A stretch of DNA of 64,000 bases from Halobacterium noricense. Lineage in GTDB: Archaea; Halobacteriota; Halobacteria; Halobacteriales; Halobacteriaceae. The position numbers and the translations under genes are program-made. Of this stretch, positions 27,385-35,718 are shown one piece after another. Position 1 is the stretch's first letter. Every line of letters starts with the position of its first letter. Location: contig NZ_CP089468.1 of the NCBI RefSeq assembly GCF_021233435.1, positions 2,378,597 through 2,442,596 of the forward strand, written 5' to 3'. The notes under the pieces were generated by a model. That model made no database searches. It had not been told where the DNA came from and saw nothing but the letters and a program-made list of their open reading frames with translations.

Positions 27385-27682
27385 GCTGCTCGAAGCGCTT
27401 CTGGCCCGGCAGGACAGCAACTCTGCTATTCAGTACGGTAGAAAACGTCGAGAATTGGGAGTGGAGTTACTCTCGGCCGCGGATACGGCGAACCGCGACA
27501 CGGATGCTGTCAATAGGGCCGAGATTGGGGGAGTTCGACATCGTCACTCCCCAATCCGACTCCTTACGCGACGTTTCACGCGGCTTCTCGCGTGATTTCT
27601 GGTCACTCGGAGTCATGGCTCAGTTAGACGTAAGTTGCCGCTCACAATTAAGTTTTGGCTAGTACGCTGATAGTGCCTGCAG
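27385..27682. other. Gene-free stretch with an inverted repeat
   Basis: No convincing reading frame is present on either strand. An inverted repeat, ATTGGGGGAGT at 27524-27534 with ACTCCCCAAT at 27546-27555 (one unpaired G), could be a terminator serving the thiamine gene or the membrane gene at 27683. A thiamine permease gene might be expected here but I see no remnant that I can identify. Confidence 0.5.
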
Positions 27683-28324
27683 TCAGTAGCCGTTGTCCCC
27701 ATACATAACTCGGGTGAACACTTCGTCAGAGTTGAACAGTAGTCCGATAATTGCTATCCCCGAGAGCAGTTCTACAGCGAATACTAGAATGGACAGCTGC
27801 GAGCCCCGGATTTCGAGGAGGCCGACCGAGAACCCCCCGACGAAGTAGATAATTCCCGAGATTGCGAAGGTAATCGCCCACGTCAGTGCGTAGGCGTTGA
27901 ATCGATGCACGACTGTGTTGCGTTGAATCCAGATTCCGTATGATTCGGACAGCTCCTCTAAGAACTCCACACGACTCAGCCGGCCAGTTTTCCCTACAGC
28001 AGTCGGGTCGATACCCACCTCAACGTTAGAGGACGTATACGCCATACTCGCGATGACCGAGGAGACTAACATCAGGAGAATTCCGGCACCGATGTGGAGA
28101 TTGAAGAATCCATTCACGGGGATTCGGTCTGCCTGAACGGTGATCGAAAGCCCGCTGGCGAGAACACCGAGCGTAAGGATGTTTACTCGAAGGAGTTTGA
28201 CCGCCTTGTCGTCCTCACCCTGGATTCTGGACACCTGTTTGTCCATCGTGTGGCGTGCTTCCAGACAGGCGGATCGGAGGTTCTCCGCGTAGGCCTCGCT
28301 GTCGTCGTCAGGCCCAGAGCTCAT
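27683..28324 (-). CDS. Four-helix membrane protein of unknown function, low G+C
   Basis: A 213-residue protein. An N-terminal ~40-residue helical cytoplasmic region (AENLRSACLEARHTMDKQVS) is followed by two helices (LLRVNILTLGVLASGLSITV, IGAGILLMLVSSVIASMAY). A ~45-residue soluble loop and two more helices (ALTWAITFAISGIIYFVGGF, ILVFAVELLSGIAIIGLLF) complete it. Codon use is much less GC-biased than in the neighbours, a sign of transfer. The layout (soluble head plus paired helices) is seen in SLATT-like effector proteins, but I cannot claim membership. It stands alone between two gene-free stretches. Confidence 0.75.
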   Translation of the reverse strand: MSSGPDDDSEAYAENLRSACLEARHTMDKQVSRIQGEDDKAVKLLRVNILTLGVLASGLSITVQADRIPVNGFFNLHIGAGILLMLVSSVIASMAYTSSNVEVGIDPTAVGKTGRLSRVEFLEELSESYGIWIQRNTVVHRFNAYALTWAITFAISGIIYFVGGFSVGLLEIRGSQLSILVFAVELLSGIAIIGLLFNSDEVFTRVMYGDNGY

Positions 28325-28479
28325 GCTTTCTGTGTTATATTCGGGGCATAAAAATTTGGCTCTAGGGGATCGAATAATTACACGCTCCCACGAGGCAGTG
28401 CACTGGATTCTCCAACGATAGTACAGCCGCGGCGACCGCTTCCCGAACGTCTAAGCGGCCGGCCGCCCGCCTTCGAGAC

Positions 28480-29997
28480 ATGACTGCGGCAGCCGACCTC
28501 GTGTTGCGAAACGGCGAGGTCCACACGCTCGGCGGCGCCGAGGAGACCTACGACGCGCTGGCGGTCCGGGACGGGCGCGTCGTCCAGCTCGCCAACGACT
28601 ACGACGTCGAGTTCCTCGTCGGGACCGGTACCGAGGTACTCGACGTCGACGGCGGCGTCGTCCTCCCCGGATTCGTGGACGCGCACACGCACATGGAGAC
28701 GGTCGGCCAGTACGGCGTCCACGCGGACCTCCGCGGCGCGAGCGGCCCCGAGGAAATCACGGAACGCCTGCAGGAGCGAGCAGCGGAGACGGACGAGGAG
28801 TGGGTTCTGGGCTACGGCTACGACGAGTCCGCGTGGGACGCCGACGACCTCCACCAGTCCGACCTCGACGCCGTCAGCGACGAGCGACCGGTCGCGGCCA
28901 TCCGCGAGGACATGCACACCGCGACCGTGAACGCCGTCGCGCTCGACGCGTACGGCGAGGAGATGCCCGACGGGGACGTGCTCGGCGACGGCCGCATCGT
29001 CGAGGACGCCGTCGAAGTCGTCTACGAGGCGACCGAACCCGACCCCGAGGAGACCGAGTCGCTGCTGCGCGCGGCCCAGCGAGAAGCCAACGAGAAGGGC
29101 GTGACGTGCGTCCACGACATGGTGCGCCAGTCGCACTCGCCGCGGGCGTTCCGCGAACTGGACCTCGCCGACGAACTGACCGTCCGCGTGCGGCTGAACT
29201 ACTGGAGCGACCACCTCGACGCCCTCCTCGAAACCGGCCTGCGGACGAACCACGGCTCCGGGATGGTCGAGGTTGGGGGCGTGAAGACGTACACGGACGG
29301 CAGTCTGGGCGGCCACACCGCGAAGCTCTCCGAGCCGTACGCGGACGCCCCGGATGAAGCCGGACAGTGGGTCGTCGACCCCGGCGATTTGCGGGAGTTC
29401 GTGGCGCGCGCGGACGACGCCGGCCTTCAGGTGACCGCGCACGCCATCGGCGACGAGGCAATCGACGCCGTGCTCGACGCCTACGAGGCGTGCGCGGATG
29501 CAGGGGAGAGCCGCCACCGCATCGAGCACGCCGAACTCGCCAGCGACGACGTAATCGAGCGCATGAGCGAGTTGGGCGTGGTGGCGTCGATGCAGCCGAA
29601 CTTCCTGAAGTGGGCCGGCAGCGAGGGGCTCTACGAGGACCGCCTCGGCACGGAGCGCCGCGAGGCGAGCAACCGCTTCCCCGCCTATCGAGACTCGGAT
29701 GTGCCGCTCGCGTTCGGTAGCGACTGCATGCCGCTGGACCCGCTGCTCGGCGTCCACTACGCCGTGAATCCGCCGACGGAGCCACAGGCGCTGTCAGTGA
29801 CGGACGCGCTGCGCGCGTACACCGCGGGCGGCGCGTACGCCGGCTTCCGCGAGGACGAAATGGGGACAATCGAGGTGGGCGCATTCGCCGACTTCGTCGT
29901 GCTCGACGAGTCGCCGTGGAAACAGCCCGAGGCAATTCGGGACATCGACGTACAGGCGACCGTCGTGGACGGTGACGTCGTCTATCGCACGGACTGA
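28480..29997 (+). CDS. Amidohydrolase family protein (YtcJ/AepA-like)
   Basis: A 505-residue metal-dependent hydrolase. The beta-sandwich N terminus (LVLRNGEVHTLGGAEETYDA) is followed by the HxH metal motif VDAHTHMETVG. Further ligands are in VTAHAIGDEAIDA and RIEHAELA, and the catalytic Asp in FGSDCMPLDP. The YtcJ-like subgroup acts on amides or related exocyclic groups, with substrates mostly unknown. It precedes nadA on the same strand, with a 200-bp AT-rich spacer between, so it is probably a separate unit. Confidence 0.88.
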   Translation: MTAAADLVLRNGEVHTLGGAEETYDALAVRDGRVVQLANDYDVEFLVGTGTEVLDVDGGVVLPGFVDAHTHMETVGQYGVHADLRGASGPEEITERLQERAAETDEEWVLGYGYDESAWDADDLHQSDLDAVSDERPVAAIREDMHTATVNAVALDAYGEEMPDGDVLGDGRIVEDAVEVVYEATEPDPEETESLLRAAQREANEKGVTCVHDMVRQSHSPRAFRELDLADELTVRVRLNYWSDHLDALLETGLRTNHGSGMVEVGGVKTYTDGSLGGHTAKLSEPYADAPDEAGQWVVDPGDLREFVARADDAGLQVTAHAIGDEAIDAVLDAYEACADAGESRHRIEHAELASDDVIERMSELGVVASMQPNFLKWAGSEGLYEDRLGTERREASNRFPAYRDSDVPLAFGSDCMPLDPLLGVHYAVNPPTEPQALSVTDALRAYTAGGAYAGFREDEMGTIEVGAFADFVVLDESPWKQPEAIRDIDVQATVVDGDVVYRTD

Positions 29998-30136
29998 CGA
30001 ATCCGCCTGTTCTGCAGATTGTTTCTTCGGAGTGTAATTCAACTCTCCATTCACCCGTCTATCCGCCTTCACTCGGAGTTTTGCCGATTTATTTTGTTTC
30101 AGGCTATAGTATTCTACTGGAGGCGATTATTGAAGA

Positions 30137-30148
30137 GAAAATATTTTC
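30137..30148. promoter_or_regulatory. Candidate operator upstream of nadA
   Basis: GAAAATATTTTC is a perfect 12-bp palindrome 52 bp before the nadA ATG in an AT-rich spacer (29998-30199) that is otherwise free of genes. It overlaps the only strong TATA-like sequence there. A repressor binding here would control nadABC in response to NAD status. The regulator is not identified in this window. Confidence 0.4.
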
Positions 30149-30199
30149 AAAGAAGGCGTTCGATGGCTATCGATACACCGGTGATCACACGTGCCAAAT

Positions 30200-31324
30200 A
30201 TGGACACTGCGGCGTTCGAGACGGACCTGAGCCTGTTCAAGTACGACAACCTGGAGCAACTCCCGGCCGAGTACCGGGCCCTCGACGCCGAGGAGCGCAC
30301 GGAGCGCATCGAGGCGGCGAGAGAGGAACTCGGTGACGACGTGGTCGTGTTGGGTCACAACTACCAGCGTCGGGAAATCATCGAGCACGCGGACTTCATC
30401 GGGGACTCCTACCAGTTGTCGAAGGAGGCCGCGAACGCCGACGCCGACTACGTCGTCTTCGGCGGCGTGACGTTCATGGCCGAGTCGGCGGACGTCATCA
30501 CTGACGACGACCAATCGGTCATCCTGCCGTCGATGGAGGCCTCGTGCCCGATGGCCGGGATGGCCGAAGCGCTCCAAGTCGACGCGGCGTGGGCCGACAT
30601 CACCGCGGCAGCGCCCGACGAGGACGTCGTCCCCATCACGTACATGAACTCTTACGCCGACCTGAAGGCGTTCTGCGCCGAACAGGGCGGTCTCGTCTGC
30701 ACGTCCTCGAACGCCCACCGCGCCTTCGAGTGGGCGCTCGAACGCGGCGACAAGGTGTTGTTCCTGCCGGACAAGCACCTCGGGGAGAACACCGCCCACC
30801 GCCTCGGCATAGCGGACGCGACGGTCGAGTGGGACCCGTGGGACCCCGACGGCAAGGACGCCGACGAGGTGGCGGACGCCGACGTCGTGCTCTGGGACGG
30901 CTACTGTCAGGTCCACGAGCGCTTCACGACGGACCACGTCGCGCAGGTGCGCGAGGACCACCCCGACGTGAACGTCGTCGTGCATCCCGAGTGCCGCCGC
31001 GAAGTCGTTGAAGCCGCGGACGTCGTCGGGTCCACGTCGACCATCACGCAGACTATCGAGGACGCCGACCCCGGGGAAACGTGGGCCATCGGCACCGAAA
31101 TCCATCTTACGAACCACCTGCAGCGCTGGCACCCCGAGGTCGAGGTGGTGGCGCTCTGTGGGGACGCCTGCATGGACTGCAACGCGATGCGCCAAATCGA
31201 CCCGAACTACCTCGCGTGGGTGCTCGAAGAACTGGTCGCGGGCCGCGAGCGCAACGTCGTCGAAGTCGCGCCCGAGGAGCAGGAACTCGCGCAGGTCGCC
31301 CTCGACCGCATGCTGGAGGTGTGA
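30200..31324 (+). CDS. nadA: Quinolinate synthase A
   Basis: A 374-residue Fe-S enzyme that condenses iminoaspartate with dihydroxyacetone phosphate to quinolinate. Three cluster cysteines can be placed: SMEASCPMAGMAEA, a Cys in the middle (HPECRREVVE region), and the C-terminal CGDACMDCNAMRQIDP. VVLGHNYQRREI, with its substrate-binding His, and YINSNA-type residues (YMNSYADLKAF) are present. ATG 30200 (MDTAAFETDLSLFKYDNLEQ) is preferred; GTG 30191 adds three residues. It heads the nadA-nadB-nadC operon, with 2 bp to nadB. Confidence 0.95.
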   Translation: MDTAAFETDLSLFKYDNLEQLPAEYRALDAEERTERIEAAREELGDDVVVLGHNYQRREIIEHADFIGDSYQLSKEAANADADYVVFGGVTFMAESADVITDDDQSVILPSMEASCPMAGMAEALQVDAAWADITAAAPDEDVVPITYMNSYADLKAFCAEQGGLVCTSSNAHRAFEWALERGDKVLFLPDKHLGENTAHRLGIADATVEWDPWDPDGKDADEVADADVVLWDGYCQVHERFTTDHVAQVREDHPDVNVVVHPECRREVVEAADVVGSTSTITQTIEDADPGETWAIGTEIHLTNHLQRWHPEVEVVALCGDACMDCNAMRQIDPNYLAWVLEELVAGRERNVVEVAPEEQELAQVALDRMLEV

Positions 31325-31326
31325 CG

Positions 31327-32865
31327 ATGGCCGACGAACACACCGCCGACGTGCTGGTCGTCGGCAGCGGCATCGCCGGGTGTGCCGCCGCGCTCGCCGC
31401 CGCGCGCGACGACGCTGACGTGTTAGTCGCGACGAAGGCCAGCAAGCCCGCCGACGCGAGTTCCGACTGGGCGCAGGGCGGCATCGCCACCACGCGGGGC
31501 GACCCAGCGAGCCTGAAAGCGGACGTCCTCGACGCCAGCGCCGCGACTGCCGACGAGGACGCGGTGGACGTGCTCGTCGAGAACGCCGCCGACGCCGTTC
31601 GGGACGTGCTCGTGGACACGCTCGACGTGCCGTTCGACGAGGCCGGCGACGACTACGACTTCGCGCAGGAGGCGGCGCACTCAGAGGAACGAATCCTGCA
31701 CGTCGACGCGAACACTGGTCGGCACGTCCTGCGGCCGTTCCTCGCGCACCTCGACGATCACCCGAACGTGCGACTTCTCGAAGACACCGCCGCACTCGAC
31801 TTGATTACTCACGAAGGCCGCGTGTACGGCGTGCTCCTCGACTCGTCGCAGGACGGCACCCCGGCGTTCGCGGGAGCGACGATTCTCGCGACGGGCGGCA
31901 TCGGCGGCTGTTTCCGTCGCACGACTAACCCCGAGCACGCGACCGGCGACGGCGTCGCGATGGCCGCGCTCGCCGGCGCGGGCGTCGCGGACATGGAGTA
32001 CGTCCAGTTCCACCCGACGGTCTACGACAGCGACGACCCGTTCCTGCTCTCGGAGGCAGTTCGTGGTGAGGGTGCCGTCCTGCGGAACGGCGACGTCTCC
32101 GAGCCCCGTGATTCGGTGGCTCGGGAAACGCAGTCTCCCGGCGGCGAGCGCTTCATGCCCGCGTACCACCCGGACGCCGAGCTCGCGCCGCGGGACGTCG
32201 TCGCGCGAGCCGTCGACACGGAACGCGAGGCGACGGGCGAGGTCACGCTGGACGTCTCGCCGCTGGAGTTCGAATCCGAGTTCCCGGGTCTCGCCGCAAA
32301 GTGCGAGGACCGCGGCGTCGACTGGGAGACTGGAATCCCCGTCGCGCCCGGCCAGCACTTCCTCTGTGGCGGCGTCGCCGTCGACCACGAGGGTCGTGCG
32401 AGCCTCGATCGCCTGTTCGCCGTCGGGGAGTGCGCGCGCACCGGCGTCCACGGCGCGAACCGCCTCGCCAGCACCAGCCTCCTCGAAGGACTTGTCTGGG
32501 GCTTGCGCGCGGGTGACGCGGCGGTCGGCCACGAAGCCGAGCGGGTGGAGACACCGGACCTACTGGACCGCGATCCCGACCTGTCGGCACGCTTCGCCGA
32601 CGAGAAGTTCCACCGCTTGCGTCGCGTGATGGAGGAGTGCGTCGGCCTGCGCCGCGCGCCGAGTGACCTCCAGCGCGCCCAGAGCGTGCTCCGACGGCTG
32701 AAAGGAGAAGTCGACGCGTACGTTCGCACGCGCACGGCCCGCAGCCTCTACGAACTCCGGAACGCCGCCGTGACCGGGCTGCTGGTCGCGCGAGCGGCCG
32801 CCGAGAACGACCAGAGCGTGGGCTGTCACTACGTCGAGCGCGAGGGGAGTAATGCCAGTCACTGA
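31327..32865 (+). CDS. nadB: L-aspartate oxidase
   Basis: A 512-residue flavoprotein oxidising aspartate to iminoaspartate. The FAD-binding VVGSGIAGCAAALAAA opens the protein; SSDWAQGGIATTRGDPAS and the C-terminal GVHGANRLASTSLLEGLVWG are family marks. Residues ~256-271 (DVSEPRDSVARETQSP) are an insert between RGEGAVLRNG and GERFMPAYHPDAELAPRDVV, where NadB/SdhA homologues run almost straight through. It lies near the active-site capping domain, so tolerance of it is notable. nadC starts 14 bp before its stop. Confidence 0.94.
   Translation: MADEHTADVLVVGSGIAGCAAALAAARDDADVLVATKASKPADASSDWAQGGIATTRGDPASLKADVLDASAATADEDAVDVLVENAADAVRDVLVDTLDVPFDEAGDDYDFAQEAAHSEERILHVDANTGRHVLRPFLAHLDDHPNVRLLEDTAALDLITHEGRVYGVLLDSSQDGTPAFAGATILATGGIGGCFRRTTNPEHATGDGVAMAALAGAGVADMEYVQFHPTVYDSDDPFLLSEAVRGEGAVLRNGDVSEPRDSVARETQSPGGERFMPAYHPDAELAPRDVVARAVDTEREATGEVTLDVSPLEFESEFPGLAAKCEDRGVDWETGIPVAPGQHFLCGGVAVDHEGRASLDRLFAVGECARTGVHGANRLASTSLLEGLVWGLRAGDAAVGHEAERVETPDLLDRDPDLSARFADEKFHRLRRVMEECVGLRRAPSDLQRAQSVLRRLKGEVDAYVRTRTARSLYELRNAAVTGLLVARAAAENDQSVGCHYVEREGSNASH
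32092..32139 (+). repeat. Palindromic in-frame insert in nadB
   Basis: Codons ~256-271 of nadB. CCGAGCC at 32099-32105 pairs with GGCTCGG at 32118-32124 (7 bp), and the loop can pair three further bases. Length is a multiple of three and the host frame is preserved on both sides. Confidence 0.65.
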
Positions 32866-33661
32866 CGCCGTCGTCGAGCGGTGGCTGCGCGAGGACTTGG
32901 GCCACCACGACGTGACCAACGACGTGCCCGGCGAGACGGACGGTCGACTCGTCGCCAAGCAGTCAGGGGTCGTCGCGGGTCTCGACGCCGGAACGAGCGT
33001 CTTCGACTACCTCGGCTGTGACGCCGACGCGACCCGCGAGGACGGCGACCGCGTGGCCGCAGGCGACACCGTGTTGACCGTCGAGGGGCCCGCGAAGGCC
33101 GTACTGCGGGGCGAGCGTGTCGCGGTCAACGTCCTCGGCCACGCGTCCGGGGTCGCGACGAAGACGCGGCGCGCCGTCGACGCCGCACGCGAGGGGACCG
33201 AGGACGTGGCGATTGCGGCGACGCGGAAGACCACCCCGGGGTTGCGGGGCGTGGAGAAGCGCGCCGTCGTCGCGGGCGGCGGGGACACCCACCGCCTCGA
33301 CCTCTCGCATATGGTGATGGTGAAGGACAACCACGTCGCGGAGATGGGACTCGAAGCCGCCGTCGCGCACTTCCGAGAACGCGCGTCGTTCGCCACCAAG
33401 ATAGAAGTCGAAGCGGAGGACCCGGCGGATGCGGCCCGAGCGGCCGAGGCCGGTGCGGACGTCGTACTCTTGGACAACATGACTCCTGCGGAGACTCGGG
33501 AGGCCGTCGAAGCCCTCTCGGACGACGTGCTCGCGGAGGCCAGCGGTGGGATTACCGTCGAGGACGTGCCGGCGTACGCCGCGACGGGCGTCGACGTGAT
33601 CTCGATGGGAGCGCTCACGCACTCCGCGCCCGCCCTCGACTACTCGTTCCGAACCGACTAA
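32852..33661 (+). CDS. nadC: Nicotinate-nucleotide pyrophosphorylase (quinolinate phosphoribosyltransferase)
   Basis: A 269-residue enzyme converting quinolinate and PRPP to nicotinate mononucleotide. Visible motifs: LREDLGHHDVTND at the N terminus, ATRKTTPGLRGVEKRAVVAGG, HRLDLSHMVMVKDNH, IEVEAEDPADA, LLDNMTPAE and EASGGITVEDVPAYAATGVD, all in order and complete. It overlaps nadB by 14 bp. The stop TAA directly abuts the gpmI stop on the other strand. Confidence 0.95.
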   Translation: MPVTDAVVERWLREDLGHHDVTNDVPGETDGRLVAKQSGVVAGLDAGTSVFDYLGCDADATREDGDRVAAGDTVLTVEGPAKAVLRGERVAVNVLGHASGVATKTRRAVDAAREGTEDVAIAATRKTTPGLRGVEKRAVVAGGGDTHRLDLSHMVMVKDNHVAEMGLEAAVAHFRERASFATKIEVEAEDPADAARAAEAGADVVLLDNMTPAETREAVEALSDDVLAEASGGITVEDVPAYAATGVDVISMGALTHSAPALDYSFRTD

Positions 33662-35242
33662 TTAGTCGAGCAGCGACGTTCCGGTCATCGCCGTCGGTCG
33701 CTCCACGTCCAGCAGGTCGAGCAGCGTCGGCGCGACATCCCGGAGTGCGCCGCCCTCGCGGACGTCGCTGGCGTCCTCCTCGCTCTCCTCGGCGGGGCGG
33801 TGGACGAACGGGACGGGGTTGAACGTGTGTGCGGTGTGGGGGTCCTCGCGGGTGCCCATATCGTCGGCGTTGCCGTGGTCGGCGGTGACGCAGACGTCGG
33901 CGCCGGCGTCGCGGAGTGCGGGAACGAGGCGCGCGAGCTGGCTGTCGACGGTTTCGACGGCCTCGATGGCGGCCTCGTAGTCGCCGGTGTGGCCGACCAT
34001 GTCGGGGTTCGCGTAGTTCAACACGAGCACGTCCGGGTCGTCGGATGCGAGCACGTCGAGCGCGACGTCAGTGACGTCCTCGGCGCTCATTTCGGGCGCG
34101 AGGTCGTACGTGGGGACGTCCGGGCTCTCGACGATTTCGCGGCGTTCGCCCGCGAACTCCACCTCGCGGCCGCCGTTCAGGAAGTACGTCACGTGAGGGT
34201 ACTTCTCGGACTCGGCGACCCGCAGTTGGGTGAGGGAGTGCTCGGCGAGTACTTCGCCGAGCGTGTCCGCGGGGCGCTCGGACTCGAACGCGACCGGGAG
34301 GTCGAACGTCTCGTCGTACTCGGTCATCGTCGCCACCGGCACCTCCGGTGGGTCCGTCGAGACGCCTTCTTCCTCCCAGTCGTCGGGGCGGATGTCCGCG
34401 AGCATGCGGACGAGTTGGCGCGCGCGGTCCGCGCGGAAGTTGCAGAACACGACGGCGTCGCCCTCGCTGAGTGCGTCCCCGCCCCTCACGATGGTGGGTT
34501 CGACGAACTCGTCGGTGTCGCCGCGGTCGTAGCTCTCCTGGACTGCTTCGACCGCGGATTCGGCGCGGTGGTCGCCGTTCCGGTTGACGATGGCGTCGTA
34601 CGCGCGCTTCGTGCGCTCCCAGTTCTGGTCGCGGTCCATCGCGTAGTACCGCCCGACGACGGTGGCGACGTCGCCGGTGTCGTACTCGTCGGTGACTTCT
34701 CGGAGGGTTTGGAGGTAGTTCTCGCCGCCGTGGGGTGCGGTGTCGCGGCCGTCCATGAACGCGTGCGTGGTCGCGGGGAGGTCGCGGCTGGCGGCGCATT
34801 CGAGGAGCGTGTGGAGGTGTTCGTGGTCAGAGTGGACGCCGCCGTCGCTGACGAGCCCCATGAAGTGGACGCGGCTGCCCGTGCGTTCGACGTGGTCGAG
34901 CGCGCCGCTGATGGCGTCGTTCTGGCAGAGCTCGCCGTCGGCGATGGCGTCGTTGATGCGGGTGTACTCCTGTCGAACGACGCGGCCGGAGCCGATGGTG
35001 AGGTGGCCGACCTCGCTGTTGCCCATCTGGCCGCGCGGGAGGCCGACCTCGCGGCCGTGCGTGGTGAGCGTACCGAAGCCGCCGCGGCGCGAGTACTCGT
35101 CGAAATTCGGCGTGTCCGCCGCCGCAACTGCGTTCAGTCGGTCCCGCGAGTCTTGCGAGTGGGACGTCGAGGCGGCTTCGCCGCCTCGGAAGTCGTGGTC
35201 GGCGAGCCCCCAGCCGTCGAGAATCACCAGCGCGGCCTGCAT
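33662..35242 (-). CDS. gpmI: 2,3-bisphosphoglycerate-independent phosphoglycerate mutase
   Basis: A 526-residue dimanganese enzyme interconverting 3- and 2-phosphoglycerate. The N-terminal metal motif LVILDGWGL, the phosphoserine site GQMGNSEVGHLTIGSGR, the substrate region FMDGRDTAPHGGENYL, and the C-terminal NYANPDMVGHTGD and TADHGNADDM are intact. Residues ~18-36, right after DGWGLADHD, form an unusual insert (starting RGGEAASTSHSQDSRDRL) before NAVAAADTPNFDEY. It is hairpin-encoded and close to the active site in sequence. Confidence 0.94.
   Translation of the reverse strand: MQAALVILDGWGLADHDFRGGEAASTSHSQDSRDRLNAVAAADTPNFDEYSRRGGFGTLTTHGREVGLPRGQMGNSEVGHLTIGSGRVVRQEYTRINDAIADGELCQNDAISGALDHVERTGSRVHFMGLVSDGGVHSDHEHLHTLLECAASRDLPATTHAFMDGRDTAPHGGENYLQTLREVTDEYDTGDVATVVGRYYAMDRDQNWERTKRAYDAIVNRNGDHRAESAVEAVQESYDRGDTDEFVEPTIVRGGDALSEGDAVVFCNFRADRARQLVRMLADIRPDDWEEEGVSTDPPEVPVATMTEYDETFDLPVAFESERPADTLGEVLAEHSLTQLRVAESEKYPHVTYFLNGGREVEFAGERREIVESPDVPTYDLAPEMSAEDVTDVALDVLASDDPDVLVLNYANPDMVGHTGDYEAAIEAVETVDSQLARLVPALRDAGADVCVTADHGNADDMGTREDPHTAHTFNPVPFVHRPAEESEEDASDVREGGALRDVAPTLLDLLDVERPTAMTGTSLLD
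35135..35191 (-). repeat. Palindromic in-frame insert in gpmI
   Basis: Codons ~18-36 of gpmI, 57 bp. The perfect 9-bp stem CGAGGCGGC/GCCGCCTCG at 35168-35188 has a TTC loop. Next to it GTCCC at 35141-35145 pairs with GGGAC at 35161-35165. Two hairpins in tandem, as in the HerA insert. Confidence 0.7.
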
Positions 35243-35294
35243 GTTCGGGGGTCCGCGGGCCGCCCGTATTTACGTGTCGTCTTCGGCCAGTGCG

Positions 35295-35558
35295 TCAGTC
35301 GCCGTCGGGCGCGCGGGCGTCCGCCGTCGCGTCGACGTCGAACTCGGCACCGCAATCCGCGCACGCCATGTGGCGACCGGGAACGGTGCGTTGGGCCGCG
35401 ACGAGCCCGCACTCGGGGCAGACGCTGTACGGTCGCTCCTCGGCGGGTGCGCCGGGCTCTACGGCCATCCGAATCCACGCGTCTGGGTCGGCTTCGTCGT
35501 AGAGTTCCACGCCGTCGTCGGTGCGTCGCCAGTTGACCGTGGAGTCGCCCTGCGACAT
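35295..35558 (-). CDS. Small zinc-ribbon protein, 87 residues
   Basis: MSQGDSTVNWRRTDDGVELY starts the protein. It holds one zinc ribbon, VCPECGLVAA...MACADCGAEFDV, and ends in an Asp/Ala tail. An N-terminal WIRMAVEPGA strand looks like part of a small beta domain. It lies 52 bp downstream of the gpmI start on the same strand. The family seems conserved in haloarchaea, with no known function. Confidence 0.75.
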   Translation of the reverse strand: MSQGDSTVNWRRTDDGVELYDEADPDAWIRMAVEPGAPAEERPYSVCPECGLVAAQRTVPGRHMACADCGAEFDVDATADARAPDGD

Positions 35559-35718
35559 CTACCCCACCCTCTCTCCCGCGACCATTTAACTATTCTGACA
35601 AAAGTTAGCTCGCCCACGAGTAAACGCCGCCATCTGGTGGTTAGTGCGAGTGAAGAAATCGTCCCCCGGGGCCGCGCGAACGACTGCCTATTTGACCCTC
35701 CGCGCCCGAGGGACGGCC

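Noticed and set aside
33800..35536. 578-residue plus-strand frame across gpmI
   Set aside because: Antisense shadow of gpmI, whose motifs are complete on the minus strand.
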